Assembly: GCA_011009095.1 (NCBI GenBank)
Contig: VTPC01091264.1
Span: 92,949 to 156,948, forward strand
Origin: Ignelater luminosus
Lineage: Eukaryota > Arthropoda > Insecta > Coleoptera > Elateridae
DNA: 64,000 bases
Reading direction: 5' to 3'
In this document: positions 21,496 to 34,500 of the stretch, piece after piece
How positions within the stretch are numbered: position 1 is the stretch's first letter
Layout of the letters: the number at the start of each line of letters is the position of its first letter
The notes under the pieces: generated by a model
Seen by the model: the letters and a program-made list of their open reading frames with translations, nothing else
What the model was told of the DNA's origin: nothing
Database searches by the model: none
Made by a program: the position numbers and the translations under genes

Positions 21496-24048
21496 AATGC
21501 AAGTTGCGAAGTTTACATGGGGTAACTTGGTACCAGTATTTATGGTTTTATAGCTTCCATAAACTACCCTTCTGTTTACAGCTTTCATTTCTCAATACAA
21601 AAGCAAAAAAAAGTTCTACGAGCCCCATCTCACTGAAGTTAGCCCAACTAATGAAAATATATTTTTTAAAGAAATTTATCATCTTAAAGAAAAATGTATT
21701 AAAATTAATACAATTTTATAATAACCGAGAATTAATTTAATAACTTTCAACACATAACTCTATGAATGAACACTTCTCTGACTTCTTCAGAAGCAGCTTT
21801 ACCCCAAGACATATTTAATTCTTAGCTGCAAAAAGATATGTTCAAATAACTATGAATGTCACTCTCAGCTTATTTACAATTATTAAAACGTCAAATATTA
21901 TCATTTGCTTCATAACAGTACACTTGATTTCGAAATAGTGACGTATACATTTAAGTTGTTTTGAGCGTGTATTTCGTTAAAACCAAATTATTTTATTAAA
22001 ACTCCGACTTGAAAGCATGTACAACTGCAAATGTTTAAAAAATACTCTAGGAATATGTAGGGAAACACACAATAATGTACTTTAAAGAATAGATTAGTTT
22101 ACTATGATAAAGTAGCAAATTCATGTTTTGGGTAGTTGGGCCAACTTCACTGGGATAGGGCTCGTAGTTTCATATTTCACAAAAATCAATATTTTTTAGA
22201 TAACTGTTGTTACTAGCGTGCTCTTGGTTAAAATATTCATCCATCTTTCTTCTGATGCTTTCAGTTACAACCTGCTGAGTGCAAATATTTGGCAGATGCA
22301 CCATACATTTTTAAAAGGATCTTAAAAATGAAAGGGGACAAAGTAAAAAAAAATTGATATGAAACTGCCTGAAGAAGAAAGAAGTTATTTAAGTATCAAG
22401 AGTGAAAAATTAAGCACACATTGTAATATATTTTTCCTACAACTGTAAAATTAAAAGAAAATGTACTTATGAAATGGTATATGATGTTTCTCAAAATTCT
22501 GCTGTTACAATTGAATATATGCCTAACTGTGAATGACTACACAAAGGTTATATTATGGAAAAACTTTCATTAAGCGGGCAGATTTTGTAGAACTAAAGTA
22601 TTACTAAGACTTGCTAAATGGTTTCTTTCAATCAGATGCTCACAATAAATGGACAAACAGTGTGTAATAAATTAAAAAAATCATTTGATAGTAACTTGAA
22701 TACAGAATTCCTTTTTAAATAAAAAAAGACTACCATAAGATAGGAAGTTGGTTAAATAAGAAAATTTTGCCTATTTTGACATTTAAAACACTTTACATTT
22801 ATTAGATATTTTCTAAAAACCAAAGTACTGAAATTTGTTAAAGCTGAATATTAGGGTTGCCAATTCATCAATATCTCACCCACAGATTATTATCATCAAG
22901 AAGTGTACAGACACACATGGGGCAGTCCCCCTCGAACTCCTAACTGGACTCAGAGTTCCCCTTGGAATCCAAGAACATTAAATACTTATCTATACCATAC
23001 TTTGGAAAACCTTCGGAAAAGGTTGCTAGGGTTTTAAATAAAACCAATGCAAAAGATACAAAACACATAGTGTTTTGTTTTTTAAAAACAGCAAAAAACA
23101 CCTTCTTGAACTATTCTGTACAGGATGGAATTTTCTAATTTACCTATAGGAGTTCAGTAAATAGCTGGGCTACTGTAGTAATTTCATTAGGATAAGGGAG
23201 GTAATTTATGACAGATTGTTTATGCATAAACTTGACTGCAACTACAATGCAGTGAATCCCTTTTTACCTGACAGTAAAATAATCTTTTTAAAACTACCAC
23301 TCAGGTAGTACAGAATTTCAGAAAATTAAAGAATTATCGATGCATTTTATTTTATTTAACAATATCTTGACCAGTTGGGCAGTAGAACTTTGCTGGTACG
23401 TGCTATCTCATTTCTACTCATGTAAAATATTGTTTCTTCTTGCTTGTTCTTATGTATTAGTGCATTGGCAAAACAAATTCATATGTCATATTCCACCTAT
23501 GTTGGAAATTTCAACACGGATAATTAGGGTTTGGAATTTACAATTAACAGAACAATAACAGAAAGCGGACTTTAGAGACTATTTAAGGTGAGTTGTATAT
23601 TTTTAAGACTGACAGTATACTATAGAGAAGTACACCAGATTCATTAAGATCCATTCATAAATAAAGAAGTTATGGGCATTTTAATAAAATATGATATGAA
23701 ACTGGGTGACATTCTTAACCTTTATCCGGGCAACGTATTTTAGTTACGTTACCAGGCAAGGTGGGTCCAGTGCACCCTCCTTTGCATTGTAAAGTTTGTG
23801 TGGTACATTTTGTTAGTATTGCATACATGGGTAATTAAATAAGATAAAAACAATTATTATTTAAGATGACTAGAAGTAAATGTCTTCCTATAATTCTGCA
23901 AAATCGTATAACCTAATTTACCTAGAAAGGCATTAGAAACTCAAAACCCATATTTTTTGTATTAGGTATTCTTCATTTCTGTATAATTTTGTCTACAAAG
24001 TCATATATTTTATAGCTTGTACGTGATTTTTACTAAATTAATGTCTTC
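21496..24048. other. AT-rich spacer, no gene recognised
   Basis: No supported genes. A GC-richer patch at 22905-22975 carries no convincing frame. Open frames at 21504-21740 and 23340-23558 look incidental. Confidence 0.5.
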
Positions 24049-24582
24049 GTGCCACTTTACACGATAACAAATTTTTTATAAAATTTGTCAACAAATTTGA
24101 TACATAATTTTTATGACAAAAATTCTGTATTTATAAAACATCATGTATGACACGTTATAACAAATTTGAAAACAAATTTATAAGAAAATATGCGCAAATA
24201 GCAACTGCGCATAATATTTGACCTTGCTGTTGATTGACAAATAAATATTTCATATTCGTCAATTAACTACGTCACTTGTTCTTTTGACCAATTCATTTTT
24301 TATTATTATTACAAATAATTATAAAAAACTTGCACCTGAGAAACAACCACGGATAACCACGTTTTCAATCAAATACTCTTGACCTTAACCTCAAACTTAG
24401 TGGTTGCTTTGCGCCGATTTGGTAACAAATTAATCAGTATTTAGAACCTGTTTTAAAAAATTTGTTATGTAGCAAATTCGATACCAAATTTTATAAAAAC
24501 TGTGTATGCTACGAGTCAAAAAATCTTGTATCAAATTTGTTCACAAATTTTATAAAAAATTTGTTATCGTGTCAAGTGGCAC
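24049..24582. mobile_element. MITE with GTGCCACTT termini
   Basis: The left end GTGCCACTTTACACGATAAC (24049) is inverted at the right end (GTTATCGTGTCAAGTGGCAC, ending 24582). The inverted similarity extends about 55 bp through AAATTTTTTATAAAATTTGT. The element is 534 bp, non-coding and rich in AACAAATTT repeats. No target duplication was defined, so the superfamily is open. Confidence 0.75.
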
Positions 24583-27480
24583 TAAAATCCAAAAATATAA
24601 TGTAATTTACCTAAAAGGGCAGCAGAGGCACAATAAAAAGTATGAATTAGCTGTGCATTTTTATTTGATACTACCAGACGTTCAAAAGACCTTTTCAAAA
24701 TTATTTTAAAAATTCAACAATTGCAATTTTTATAAGGGGTGTTTAATTTCGTATTTCAGTACATTTGACATCTAGAAAATATCAATTCAGTTGATTTCAT
24801 AATTTTGTATCCTACAATATTCATAAAACCATAAACCACCGTAATTACCACTAATATTGTCATTTGAAACTTACAACAACAAAAGGTAACATAATTTACA
24901 GAGAATTGTTTAGTATTAATAGAAATGTAAGGAGGGTCTTGCCCGGTTATTTAATAATCAACTTTAAAAATTTTTATATTTTATATTTTAGAAAATATGA
25001 CAAAATAAAATGGGCGCTGGGCCTATTGGATCCACCTTGACCAGATAAGGATTAATGAAAATCAGGAATTTTCAAAATGGCCCCTTGAAGTTATTTTCGT
25101 GTTGCAAATTCTGAAAAAATTAATTTACTTCTAACTTATATGTATCTACACAGGACAGATATATGAACAAATTCTGAAAGATGAAGGCACAGAAATTATC
25201 CCAAATCAGGCAATTTAGTGCAGAATAACCAAAGTTCAAGTTTTTTTCTTGGCAACACAATACTTATAGATATTGTTTTCAACATAATAGCATAAAATAA
25301 GTAGCTACTTAGTTATCAAGAATAGTGTATTACATGTTGCCACATTTAAAAAAACACCTTACACTAAAGAAGTTGGCTTTTTGAAAATGGACGATAACGA
25401 TTTTTTTGAAATTCTAATAATGGTTGAATAATCAAACAGTTTGAATAGTTATTAAGTTTATTGTTAATTACATTAGCAATCTTTACATTCTTAAACACAT
25501 CTATACTAAAAATTAGATTGTATATAAAGCACCACCTGCGTTTCTAGTACATTACTAGAATGCTGAATTGAGCATTGTGGTATATACAGTTTAATTTATA
25601 CATTACTTTAATGCAATAATAAAACAAAACTGTCACACATAAACGTGGACATAAAATATTTACAATAAATACAATTATTTCTTGTAGATAAATTACAATG
25701 TTAACTTTGTAATTAATATCTTGAAGTTGGCCTTCTTTATTCAATCTATATGAAAGAAAAGTTGCATTACTATATCAGTTTTACATACAGAATACTTGTT
25801 CCCTCATAAATAGCTATACAACAACGCAAGAATAATTTAAAAAAGAGTCTTGGAAGCTTCAAACGCAATTGCAATAACTAAATCTAAGAAGACTTTCTTT
25901 ATTAATTGTTCTTGCATTTATTGATGCCAGAGAAACTAACACAAGAAAAGATGCGAAAAGATTGTATTAATAAAAAAAGGTTATACTATAGTAGAATCCA
26001 AATTTGTCTAATTAACTAGATAGCTTTACAAACAATAATAATTATAAAGAAAAGAAAATTAATAAGGACGAAAATAATTTATTATACAAAGTTCATTGTT
26101 ATGGGTGTTAACATAGTAGCAATTTTGATCTTTGATACTAGAACTGTCACTAAAAAGTTCTACTCAGTGACAATTTTGATATCAGATCAAATTTGATGAG
26201 TCTTTTAATGAAAATGAAATTTACCTAATCCCAACATCGGTAAATAATTGCCATTAATTTCTCATTCCTGAATTATAATATTAGTTTCAAATTACAACAT
26301 TTTTTATTTTTAATTTTGACATATTTGTAACAAAGTTGGTAACAAATTGTATATTGAAAGGCATCTACAAAAATTGAACTGGATTAATCTGATAAGCCAA
26401 AATAACCATAGAAACAATTGTATCCATGGTAATTAAGAATGATCAGATTAACCTTAGTTCAATTTTTGTAAATGCATAAATTATCACAGTATAAAGTAGT
26501 CTTAAGAATATTGAAATTGTCCTGAAGAAGAAAATATAAAGCATGTTTTAATTTCAAACTGTGCATTACAGTGATGAACCACGGAGTAATTAAATGTTAT
26601 TAGGAGAAAATGTTTCTTATACTAGCAATGTAACATGTTTTATTACCCTTTCTGTACTATCTTTGTTGACATTTACATTAAGAACTTATTATTTCTACAT
26701 TATATTTCCCTTGGTAGTGGTAGCACGTTCTGATTTGTTCTGTCAAGCTTTTACCAGAAATGTTACATTTCTCAATCTTTTATAATATGCGGTAAGGGCC
26801 ACATTTTAAATTATTATTCTGTCTTCTTTCTGCCATCCTTGGTCAAAACCAGCAATATTTATTTAAACAGTTTGACAGGAAAAGTAATAGATTTCAAATG
26901 CTATTAATTTCAATAAGTTACTAGAAATATCATGCAGAATAAACAGGGCATAACTAGGATTGAATTTCAAGGGTTTAAATAATTACAATTAAATATAAAT
27001 CTCATATGTGTATGTGTAACAAACAATATAACAAACAAAATCAATTCTATAAGTTTGCATTTCAGGGGGTGGGGTTGAACCCCAAAATGGAATTTTATGG
27101 TCTTGTAAGAGGTATACATACAATAAAATTTTTAATTTTGTTAGTTCGTTATTACATTTGCATTAACAACAAATTAAGAAAAAAACAAAAAACTTAATGA
27201 TAATTAGTTTCTCTAGCATATTAACACACCACTTGCATTTATATTTATTTTATAAATGGTATGGTTCTGCTTAAAACAAGGAATAAATGTTGATTTCATT
27301 CCCACTAAACACTGTAACTTACAATTATTTGCAGCAAACTTTATTATCCTTAATTTTTGTAAGTAAAAAAAGTAAGTAGTGGGAAGTACGTTGCGAATAT
27401 TTTTTTTCAAGTTTTCAGTATGGATTTACAGCAAATTTGTTGAAGAAAGTTTACAATTATAAGTTTGCAATTAATGTATT
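24583..27480. other. AT-rich spacer with a small MITE
   Basis: No supported gene apart from the small element at 26361-26475. The open frames over this interval are short and without family features. Confidence 0.5.
26361..26475. mobile_element. Small palindromic MITE
   Basis: The 115-bp element has inverted ends GCATCTACAAAAATTGAACT and the inverse AGTTCAATTTTTGTAAATGC. Inner GGATTAATCTGAT / ATCAGATTAACC blocks are also inverted. A related copy lies in DDX10 intron 2 (about 39607-39710). Confidence 0.65.
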
Positions 27481-27484
27481 TATT

Positions 27485-27700
27485 AGACAAGTGCTTATTA
27501 GTTTCTGATTGGTGCTAGCGGTTGCTGTCGGTTGCCGTAGTTTGCCGAGCAACCATCGATGACCGTTTCATTATCCTTTTGTGGCTTGTACACCCACGCA
27601 TTGTGTTTATCACTGTTTATTTGGTTTGTTCTATAATGGCGTCGCATCGTCAATTGTCATCGTAGTCATCATTACCAGGATGATTTTTGGCATTTTGAGG
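27485..27700. other. CpG-bearing patch of unknown role
   Basis: This is a locally GC- and CpG-richer stretch (GGTTGCTGTCGGTTGCCGTA) in AT-rich DNA, with a short frame ATGGCGTCGCATCGTCAATT that ends after nine codons. It could be a promoter or non-coding first exon. Nothing downstream supports a gene. Confidence 0.25.
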
Positions 27701-28550
27701 TAAACGTGCAGTTTAGGGCCCCAAATGTGCACAGAAAAACATTCGCGTGTTTTATACTGTTTAATTTTCGCAATCAGTGTATATTTATTTATTTATTATT
27801 ACATCAAAAGAGTTTAATAAAGTATGTTCTCATTTCATAAAGTTTAATTCTAACCTGTTTTTAAATGCATTTCATTTTTAAATTTATTATAAGAATATTG
27901 TAACTTATACAATGTTTAAATACAAAAATAAATACTTTACATTTACGTCGATTTTTTTTCATTTGTTTTACATAAGTATTCTCAAGCATTCAAATAATTA
28001 TAAACGGTAGCACTGTACTGAAAGTTACAGCTAACTTTAATTCATGAACTTGTTTTGCACCTTACTTGCCTAGTTTGCTGTAAGTTTGCAATCGCATGTT
28101 TGCACATGTAAGGCAGTTTTCGGTTTGCAGCAAATTTGATTTAAGTTCACAACTAATTCACACTGTAGCTTGTAGTTGCTGATAGAAGTTTACATGAGAT
28201 TTTCTGCAAGTTCACTTTGCTTAGTGGGTTGATTGGTATCAAATCTAACTGTAGTATACCGTTTGCATACTTCATGGGTAATTAAAAGTTGCCAAATAAG
28301 TTTCATATACTTTATCATTCTCCATTCACAAAATATTTTTGAGGAAATCTTATGAAAGGATAAAAGTGATGATACTTGATACAAAAAGTAAGGAAATTAA
28401 CAATATAACATAACAAAATTCACATGTAAATTTTCTAACATCATCAACATACTAATATAAATGTAAGTGTGTGTGTAACACTGTTGTCTTTATCTAAATA
28501 TCTAAATAGATGTTAATAAAAAGTACAACCTGCAAGTATGTAGATGCATC
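27701..28550. other. Spacer downstream of PNISR, no gene recognised
   Basis: This AT-rich interval probably contains the PNISR 3' untranslated region (minus strand). I could not pick a clear poly(A) signal. Confidence 0.4.
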
Positions 28551-31500
28551 TCAATGTCTGTGTGACCTCTTACCCCTGCTGCTACTACGGGATTTTAACC
28601 GCCGATGCCTGCGAGAATGTGGACTATAAGACTTTGACCTGTGTCTAGAATGAGACCTTCTGCTGCGATTAGTAGATCTGGACCGTCGATCTCTAGATCG
28701 CGATCTATGCGACCTTTCAGACCTGGTATGTGATCGTGAGTTATGTGAATGTTCAGATCGTGATTGTGATCTCGATCTTCTAGATTTGTCAGACTTTGTA
28801 TATGATCTAGATCTTCTGCTTCTGGATTCTGACCTATGAGATCTCGTATATGATCTAGAACGCCGAGATCTTGAACTTGATCTGGAGTGAGAACGTTTCG
28901 AATAAGAGTTCTTATGATTTCTACTATCTCTATGATATTTGTCTGTTGATCTAGATCTTCGTTTTTTTAATGGTTCAACAGATTTTGATCTTGACTTCCT
29001 TGAGCGTGAACTACTAGACTTTGAGCTAGATGATTCTGAATGTTTTGTTTTTCTATCAGTACTATGCCTAGATTTGTCTTTGATTCTCTTTCGTTCTGGA
29101 GTAATACTCCTACTATCCTTGCCAGAGCGACTTCTTTTGTTTCTAGTCTTAGACTTTTGATCATAGCTGCTTTCTGAGCTCGATGATTTTTTACTTCTTG
29201 CTATTTTTCTATCTTTATGGTCTGTATGTTTATCATATTCTGAATCACTTTTAGTGGAGGAACTACTAGATGGTCTACGACATTTAATACGTTTAGAGGA
29301 AGTTGTCTTTGGTGGTGTACCATCTTCAATGGATTTTGTTCTATGACCTGTAATAATATATGCATTTATATGCGTCATATACTAAAATATTATGGAAAAG
29401 TGTTTATTTAGGTAGCACTGGATATGGATTCAGAAAATAACAATAACTGTATTACTGACCTTGAGATTTTGCGTCTACCTGTGAGTCACAATCATCTGCT
29501 TTTGGAGTTCCACCTCTGCTATCTTCATCAACATGCTTTTCTGCAGCTGCTAACCTTTCTTCAATTTCACGCTCTGTTTTTGAAAATTCTGCCTTTCTTC
29601 TTTTGATGGTATCCTATTACACAATTTATTATAAAATCTTTATTTTTATGCACATATTATGTACCTTGAGTTCCATATCAGAATCATCTTTGTTTCGTTC
29701 CGATTCATCACCGCTGTCTCCACTGCTACTTCCAGAATCTCCATAGATACCAAGACCTGTTACATTTGGATATATTTACAATAACAGTTACATTTTACTT
29801 GCCTAAATGAGAATATTGTAAAATGAAACAAAATAAAGCCAGATAAGTTGAAAGAAACACTAAAAGAAGAAAAGACAATTCTAAGAACCTAAATAAAAAT
29901 CTTTCATTCTAATAAATGGCAATCATAAAAAAAGACAAAATCATGACATTTAATTTGAAAAGTTGTAAAGAAAAATTTATCGTTAACAAAAAAAGTAAGC
30001 AAGTAATACAAACTGACTAAAAAATAAAACAAAAAGTCTGTGATTTATTTAACTATTTTTAAGTTATTTATTCCATAAATCTTTTGTAATTTATTTACAA
30101 ATTCATTAACTTTATTACAACTACAAGAAATGTAGAAAAACAAGACATTGCTATTTTGGTAAGAAGCATTCTTTTTCTCCTTATCTTTTCATTTTAGCAA
30201 ATGTGTTGAATTTGTATTTTTCATGTAATATTCACTGTCATCATAATAAGTTTCCACTTAAAACAAAAACAAAAATTATCTTTGGCCGAACCACTATAAA
30301 TCTTTTAATTTGATCTCCTACTGATTGTGAAATGTTTGTAAATTAATGTTGACATCAGTGTATCCTAGGTGTTTGAAAATGTTTAAAACATTCAATATTC
30401 CTATAAGGAACTGTAAACTATTAATACATAGCAATCAGAAAGAAAATTTATCGTGATCGCCTTTGAAATATAGAATGTACGTTAGCACTTGACATATTAT
30501 AGCTACAAACATAATTCTTAATAAGTGACAATATTAGTTGTCAAACTTTGTGGTTACTTCTTGAAAATACTTTAAACATCCACCATCTTCAATTAACCGT
30601 TATGGAAATATGTTTCTAATAAATAAATTTTTTGTTATTAACACCATTTTTTCTAAATTGAGGCATTCCACATGAAATCGCACAGTCACAAAACATCAAG
30701 TTTTCAGAATCACTTGAAATTTTTTTTATATGTTATACCAATCAAAAAAAGACACATATTTTTTTGTTTACGCCAAATGTCATTATTTTGTATTTTATTC
30801 TGCATACAAGTTTTCGAGAATTAGCTCATCCTCTAGTATAAAACCGTTTGTCTTTCCTTTATTACACAACATAAAGACTTCCAACTTGGATTATTTTAAA
30901 GCTTAAAAGATGATCTTTTACCTTATAAATACTACGATAGGATTATTTAAAAAACAATTTGTATTTTAGAGGGTTGTTTTCTTTAATTTTAAGTTACTGC
31001 ATTAACCCGATTGTTTAAAAATCTGGAAAAATTTTACTATATTCTTGGATGCATCTTCTATGTGCCATCCAAATCTCAATATGAGATTCCAATTATAAAT
31101 GTATTTAAGAATATTACAAGTGTTGCTGTTTGAGTATGCGGAAGGTATTACATATGGACCTGCATTGTAAGGCGCCTCAAAGCTGCTCCAAGTGAAATCA
31201 AACAGTCACAAAACATCTAAAGTTAATTGTAAATTGCTCGAAGAATTTTTTATGTATTGTATGAATCAATGGAGGAGACACGTATTTTTTGTTTCTGTTA
31301 CATATTATTTTGTATTTTTTATTTTATTTTGTCTATAAATTTTCGAGTGTTAGCGATCTACATAATATGAAAATGTTTGTTTTTCCATTTTTAGTTAATG
31401 TAAAAATGTTTAGGTTAAATCATCTTAAAGTTTAGAAAATGATGTTTTACTCCATAAACACTGCGATATATTTAACAAAAAAAAAAAGAAATTTTCAAGG

Positions 31501-34500
31501 GTTGTTTTTTCAATTGTAATTTTTAGCATTAACCCGGTTGTTTAAAATTCTACAAAAATTCCACAGGATTCTCAAACACATGTACATTGTACACCGAAAT
31601 TTTTAGAATGGAATTGCTGTCATAAATGCACTTAACTACAGATGCTTTATGAGCGTGCGATGAAGAACTCGAGCCTAATAAGGGGGGGTAAGCAAACAGC
31701 ATCCCATAAAATTTTACAGGAAGTGATTCACAGGCTTTTTCAAAAATTTAAAAACAACAAATGAATTTGTTGCTTTTTAAGTTAGTTTAAAATCGTGGTT
31801 ATTACAGTTATTACAGTGTCTGCACTAGAGTTGTACATTAATAATTGAATTCATGAGTACTTGCGCTGTAAAAACTCGACGACTATTGATAGGTCTTTAT
31901 TCACACGCCGATGTTTGGTAAGTGATTATGAACTAACCAAAATAAATCCCATCTTGAAATTTTGCACACTTATAGAGGAAGTATCAAGGAATACATACAT
32001 ATTTTTTTAGAATTTTAAAACATCGGGTTAATGTTAAAAATTAATTTTATACAATAAAACATCTTAGAAATCACAGTAGGTAACCACGAATTTAATTGTT
32101 GTGTATATGTATGAAAAGGTGCTTCTCAGCCCTTGCTTAATGCTGAATAGCAAGTCCCTACCATAAACAGAATGAGAAATATTTACACTTAAACAGGGCA
32201 GCGTGTACAAATTTTTGGAAACTTTGATGCTTTTCAATTACCATAATAATAGAGTTATCCAGATATAAAAAGATACATATCTCTTATTTTGTCCTAGAAA
32301 AACGTTAAAAAAAGTTTCAGTAAAATCTAAGACATGAAGGTCAATTTTTTCCAAAAATGGTGCGATTTCACATGGAATGCCTCAATTACATAAAACTTTA
32401 AAACAAAAAGGGAATTTCAAACAAATTTAATAAAATATTTAACAGTTAACAAGTGTACATTAAATTTAACTTATGCCCCACATTTCTTATTTCAAAGGTA
32501 ACTGTGATACACTTTTGTTTTGATTCCTCTGTATTTCTATTAGGGCATCAGATAAAAAAATATTTAAAGGAAATGCAAATTCACTTTACTTATCTGGCTT
32601 TTCTTTTAATTAAAAGGGTTTACTACTGCTTCATAGTACAACTTGGATATAAATTTAATGGTTTCTTTTGAAACACTTATTAGTTTTAACATTAGGAAGC
32701 ATCACATTTATAATGGATTATTAAGAAATTTATATTAAAGATCTTTTATTAAAAAGTATACGAATATCATTCACTGCGTATAACTCAACACATTAAAGTG
32801 TTATAGTACAAGTCACATTAATTTTTATTTACCGATTAGTTAATACAAACACTATTAGAATAAAAAACTGTAGAAAACCCCAAATGGTAATTTGTTATTC
32901 AAAAGTTTACATTGGTTTTCAGATAAATTTGAAAAGAACACAACTTGTTGCTTAACACGTTGATTGCCACAGAGTTAAATGCAATTCACATGGAGTCTGG
33001 GCAGTAGAACCATGTGAGTTATATGTAATGCTATGGCAAGTTTGCATTCAGATCTGCAAGAATTAAGTATAATTCACATTAAATTGTAGATACTATTGTA
33101 AACTAAAAGAGTAAGGCGCTAGGTTCAATTTAGCACTGGTTAATTCATATTAACCTTTCAAATGGAAGTATTAAATCATAAATTTATTGAAACTTGTATG
33201 ACTATCGTTTACAACAACTACTGTCATCTTTTAACTTTAGAAAAAATACAAACATTGAAGCCCTGAGGTCTAATATTCTAAAGTTAAGAATGGCTATCAA
33301 CGTGTTAAGCCAAACAAAAGACACTATTTTATTTGTAAATCGTTTTTCATTTGTCTTACATGTTTCATTAGCTCAGTTTCATGTTATAAATTTTAGCAGT
33401 GTTGGTGTAAAATGATCACAATATCAATTAGCATAAAACTGATAGTGCTTAAACACATTTTAAAATTTTAAATAATGATCAAAGAAAAAAGTCAATTTAA
33501 TTACTAGAAAATAAAAATGTAATAACATTCAGTTGAAAGTTTCAAATAAAAAATGATTAATTGAAAGACATACTATATTTCAATTTTTCTTTCAAATAAT
33601 TGACTATAGTAACAGCCTACTGGTTAAAAGTTGTATTACTACACTTCTTCAGTAGGCTGCATTTGACATATTAATAGTTGCATAAGAAATTCTCAATAAG
33701 CTAGTTGGAATATAAGCACTTTACACTTTACTATTCATCGATTCATTAATTACCGTGTCTATAAAATATTTCTTTGTATGGTGTACTTATATATTGAGCA
33801 ATTAGAGGCTATTATATTTCTTGTATTTAATATTTCCCAATGAAAGAATTATCCCTTTCACACTAGAAATTTATTAAATAGATGCTTTTAAGAAAACAAA
33901 AGTTGATAGTGTCTAAAATGAAAAAAGTACAAAATAATGTTGCTCGATTATTAACAAAAAAAAATCCAGCAATCTAAGTTTTATAAATGAAGAAAGCAAC
34001 ATAACTGTTACATGTTAAAAAATTGGATTATAAAATAAACCTTAATAAAGAAAAAGAAAGAAAACGAGCAAAAGCATCGTTGCATGTGGTTAGTTTAATA
34101 AATTATCTTTATGTTTATATGTTCCTTTTTTTTCAAAGAACAAATAGACACTTACCCAGCTTTGCGCTAATGTTGGTACCGCTGGATGCGGCTATGCGTT
34201 GATCTGAAGCTGAAGTTTATTAAATAAACACAATTAGCTCCATTCATCCTGCTAACAGTCTCACAACGCTTTAAAAGATGGCATATGAAAATGCCATCAA
34301 TCAAAACAATAAAATGTACTGAATATTATAAAAATAATAAAAAAAAACTATTAATTGCCCTTAAACACCAACTTTATTTTACTATACACTGTACCTTTAT
34401 TTTTCCTTAAAAGTCTTTGAAATTCTTCTTTACATACCGCCCGTATTTCTTGATTGGTTACCTTCAACAAAATCTCGGTCATAGCACGACGAACTTTCAG

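Noticed and set aside
28939..29164. Open frames on both strands inside the PNISR last exon
   Set aside because: They are shadows produced by the repetitive RS-domain codons; the minus-strand frame with matching splice phase is the real one.
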